Notes under the pieces: model-generated
What the model was told of the DNA's origin: nothing
What the model saw: only the letters and a program-made list of their open reading frames with translations
The model's database searches: none
DNA from: Desulfobacterales bacterium
GTDB lineage: Bacteria; Desulfobacterota; Desulfobacteria; Desulfobacterales; JAUWMJ01
DNA: 5,870 bases
Direction: 5' to 3'
NCBI GenBank assembly: GCA_030613225.1
Contig: JAUWMJ010000222.1
Location: forward strand, 1 to 5,870
Shown here: positions 4,886 through 5,870 of the stretch, in pieces
How positions within the stretch are numbered: position 1 is the stretch's first letter
How the letters are laid out: each line of letters begins with the position of its first letter
Translations under genes and position numbers: made by a program

Positions 4886-5105
4886 CTTTTTTTAGCCTCT
4901 TTACCATTTCAGCGTAGCTAATCAGTCTTTCGTCAGCCCTTTCTTCAAAGGCTTCAAGGTCCTCTGCATCCTCAGCAAGCGCCTCTCTTAAAGCAGTATT
5001 GACAATTTCAGATACAGATCGAGATGTTTCTAATGACTTTATTTTCAAAGCCTTATGAATTATTGGGTCAAAATAAATTGTAGAACGTTTAGCGAGTGTT
5101 GCCAT
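4872..5105 (-). CDS. Ribbon-helix-helix antitoxin (RelB/CopG type)
   Basis: This is a 77-residue protein. The N-terminal strand AKRSTIYFDPIIHKAL (5-20) and the helices through SRSVSEIVNTALREAL (29-44) form a ribbon-helix-helix DNA-binding unit, which dimerises and uses the paired strands to read the operator. A very acidic linker (EDAEDLEAFEERADE, 45-59) and the tail ISYAEMVKRLKKDGRI (62-77) would wrap and neutralise the toxin. It is first in a two-gene operon with the toxin. The start is set by a strong GGAGG 7 bases upstream. Short palindromes overlap the promoter, so autorepression, strengthened by toxin binding, is expected from the family. Class assignment is firm; the exact subfamily is not. 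Confidence 0.88.
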   Translation of the reverse strand: MATLAKRSTIYFDPIIHKALKIKSLETSRSVSEIVNTALREALAEDAEDLEAFEERADERLISYAEMVKRLKKDGRI

Positions 5106-5112
5106 AATGCCA

Positions 5113-5117
5113 CCTCC
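5113..5117 (-). promoter_or_regulatory. Strong ribosome binding site of the antitoxin
   Basis: GGAGG on the minus strand, 7 bases ahead of the ATG. This is stronger than the toxin's GAGG with its 10-base spacing, consistent with the antitoxin being made in excess. Confidence 0.8.
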
Positions 5118-5132
5118 ATATATTTATAGGGC

Positions 5133-5161
5133 ATTATAACGTTATGACGTCACAGTGTCAA
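5133..5161 (-). promoter_or_regulatory. Consensus sigma70 promoter and operator of the toxin-antitoxin operon
   Basis: On the minus strand TTGACA (5156-5161) and TATAAT (5133-5138) both match consensus at six of six positions with the ideal 17-base spacer. Two perfect palindromes overlap this spacing: ATAACGTTAT (5136-5145), which runs into the -10, and TGACGTCA (5145-5152). They share ACGT centres 8 bases apart, a suitable pitch for two ribbon-helix-helix dimers. A consensus promoter buried under operator sites fits a tightly autorepressed toxin-antitoxin operon; the binding itself is inference. Confidence 0.85.
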
Positions 5162-5184
5162 GCGTTAATTTGAAAGCGAACGTG

Positions 5185-5560
5185 GTGCTGACCCGGCTAG
5201 GGTGTAGCGCCAGCGAAACCCCAGTCGGCGTCCAGCACATTGTGTACGCCCGGCATGGGCGTGAACTTATGGGGTGAAAGTCCCCTATACGTGAATCCTG
5301 TTAATAAGTCTTTAGATTTATTAACATAAGTATTAGCCGAAGGCAAGGGCGTTGCCGCGAGGCGAGGTCTGAAGGGCTGGAGCGAAGCGTAAGGCGAGCC
5401 GCAGGCGAGAGCGACCAAAGGGAGTGGCAACCTGGAGTGCAAAGCTATGAGCCGACGAACAGAAACAGCATATAAGGCCCAGTTTTCGGGTAAGTTAGCA
5501 CAACATAACGAAGCCCAGGGTTCGGGAGATAGGGTAAATGCTGCGGTTGGAACAGCCTAA
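5185..5560 (+). mobile_element. Truncated group II intron, 5' part of domain I (no reverse transcriptase)
   Basis: The stretch is GC-rich and highly structured, unlike its AT-rich flanks. It begins GTGCTGACCCGG followed by CTAGGGTGT, comparable to the start of the lactococcal Ll.LtrB intron (recalled as GTGCGCCCAGATAGGGTGT). It contains the CGGCATGGGCG and GGGGTGAAAGTCCCC (5271-5285) hairpin typical of bacterial introns, then an 8-bp stem (5300-5307 with 5318-5325). Further on, GCAAAGCTATGAG and GCATATAAGGCCCAGTT parallel conserved domain I segments. Another possible 5' end is near 5242, where GTGTACGCC precedes CGGCATGGG. Domains II-VI and the encoded maturase are absent: the sequence stops at the palindrome starting at 5561. 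It is therefore a dead fragment that could not splice alone. The minus-strand frame at 5197-5442 is a by-product of the intron RNA sequence. Confidence 0.65.
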
Positions 5561-5620
5561 GGGTCAGGTCTTCATTCTTCACATTGTGCCGAAAAACTGT
5601 CAAGAATGAAGACCTGACCC
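5561..5620. repeat. Perfect 19-bp palindrome, probable RAYT-associated repeat
   Basis: GGGTCAGGTCTTCATTCTT (5561-5579) is the exact reverse complement of 5602-5620, with a 22-base loop that contains its own CAC-att-GTG mini-stem. No T-tract follows on either strand, so it is not a standard terminator. Its right end, GAAGACCTGACCCCGTT (5608-5624), matches GTAGACTTGACCCCATT beside the RAYT gene (4218-4234 and 4243-4259) at 14 of 17 positions. From memory, GGTCAGGTCTT palindromes are frequent companions of RAYT genes in Desulfobacterota. Confidence 0.7.
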
Positions 5621-5870
5621 CGTTGTTTCACCCATTTCAAAATAATTATGCTGTATAACCGCAAATAAAGGTTTTAATGAAACGATAACCTTATGATATT
5701 ATATCAATAATTGTTTTAATTCACAATTCAACGGGCTGTTGCCCAAATCAAATTCTAAGTCTAATTTCCTTTAGATAGAATTGATGAATTTTGAATATAT
5801 ACTTAATATTTTATCATAAAAAATGCTGCAAACGCTTAAATAGAGCTTGATTAGAATGATAATAACTGCT
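5621..5870. other. AT-rich tail, no gene recognised
   Basis: No frame of useful length and no ribosome binding site with a start codon. Two small hairpins are visible: GGGC-TGTT-GCCC near 5733-5744, and an imperfect one pairing TCTAA (5760-5764) with TTAGA (5771-5775), extended by AATTC/GAATT. The AT content would suit an upstream region of a gene beyond the right edge. Confidence 0.4.

Noticed and set aside
5197..5442. Minus-strand 81-residue frame
   Set aside because: It is antisense to the structured group II intron RNA; low-complexity Pro/Leu/Ala content is typical of such false genes.
5561..5620. Intrinsic terminator
   Set aside because: The stem is long and perfect but neither side is followed by a T-tract, and its sequence matches the RAYT-side repeats instead.

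Overview
The window looks like accessory-rich chromosome from a Gram-negative bacterium. A Desulfobacterota (Desulfobacterales-like) host is my best guess. It rests on AT-leaning spacers, degenerate intergenic repeat families, a REP-associated transposase and many signalling-type genes. This is inference from style and not a database match. All five protein-coding genes read on the minus strand.

Layout from left to right. At 1-154 is the start of a response-regulator receiver gene (CheB/CheY type) that runs off the window. Positions 155-989 hold no gene but are dense in small sequence structures: a seven-unit heptanucleotide array, a cluster of four CAGTCCA/TGGACTG half-sites built around a perfect 21-bp palindrome, 17-bp direct repeats, and a 17-bp inverted repeat enclosing about 275 bp. 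At 990-2732 is a large gene for a secreted protein with a von Willebrand factor A (VWA) domain, an intact MIDAS metal site, and five 71-residue beta-rich repeats in strict register. Positions 2733-3195 form a spacer with a likely promoter and ribosome binding site for the VWA gene, a small REP-like hairpin and a large inverted REP doublet.

At 3196-4179 is a REP-associated tyrosine transposase (RAYT, HUH/Y1 family) fused to a C-terminal helix-turn-helix region resembling DnaA domain IV. Just upstream are a perfect 25-bp tandem duplication and a hairpin that contains the probable -35 box of the transposase gene. Next comes a possible broken secreted-protein N-terminus (about 4269-4420). It is followed by a type II toxin-antitoxin operon (ribbon-helix-helix antitoxin at 4872-5105, RelE/ParE toxin at 4628-4885) with a consensus sigma70 promoter overlapped by short palindromes and a likely terminator. 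At about 5185-5560 is a truncated 5' piece of a group II intron with no reverse transcriptase. It abuts a 19-bp perfect palindrome (5561-5620) whose end resembles the repeats beside the RAYT gene. The last 250 bp are AT-rich and hold no gene that I recognise.

How it fits together. The right half is a mobile-element graveyard: a RAYT gene, its probable target palindromes, an intron remnant and a toxin-antitoxin module that may help stabilise the locus. The left half looks like host signalling and cell-surface functions separated by repeat-rich spacers. I see no complete multi-gene defence system here. The most unusual items are the RAYT-DnaA-like fusion with its bracket of related palindromes, the regular 71-residue VWA repeat protein, and the orphan operator cluster.
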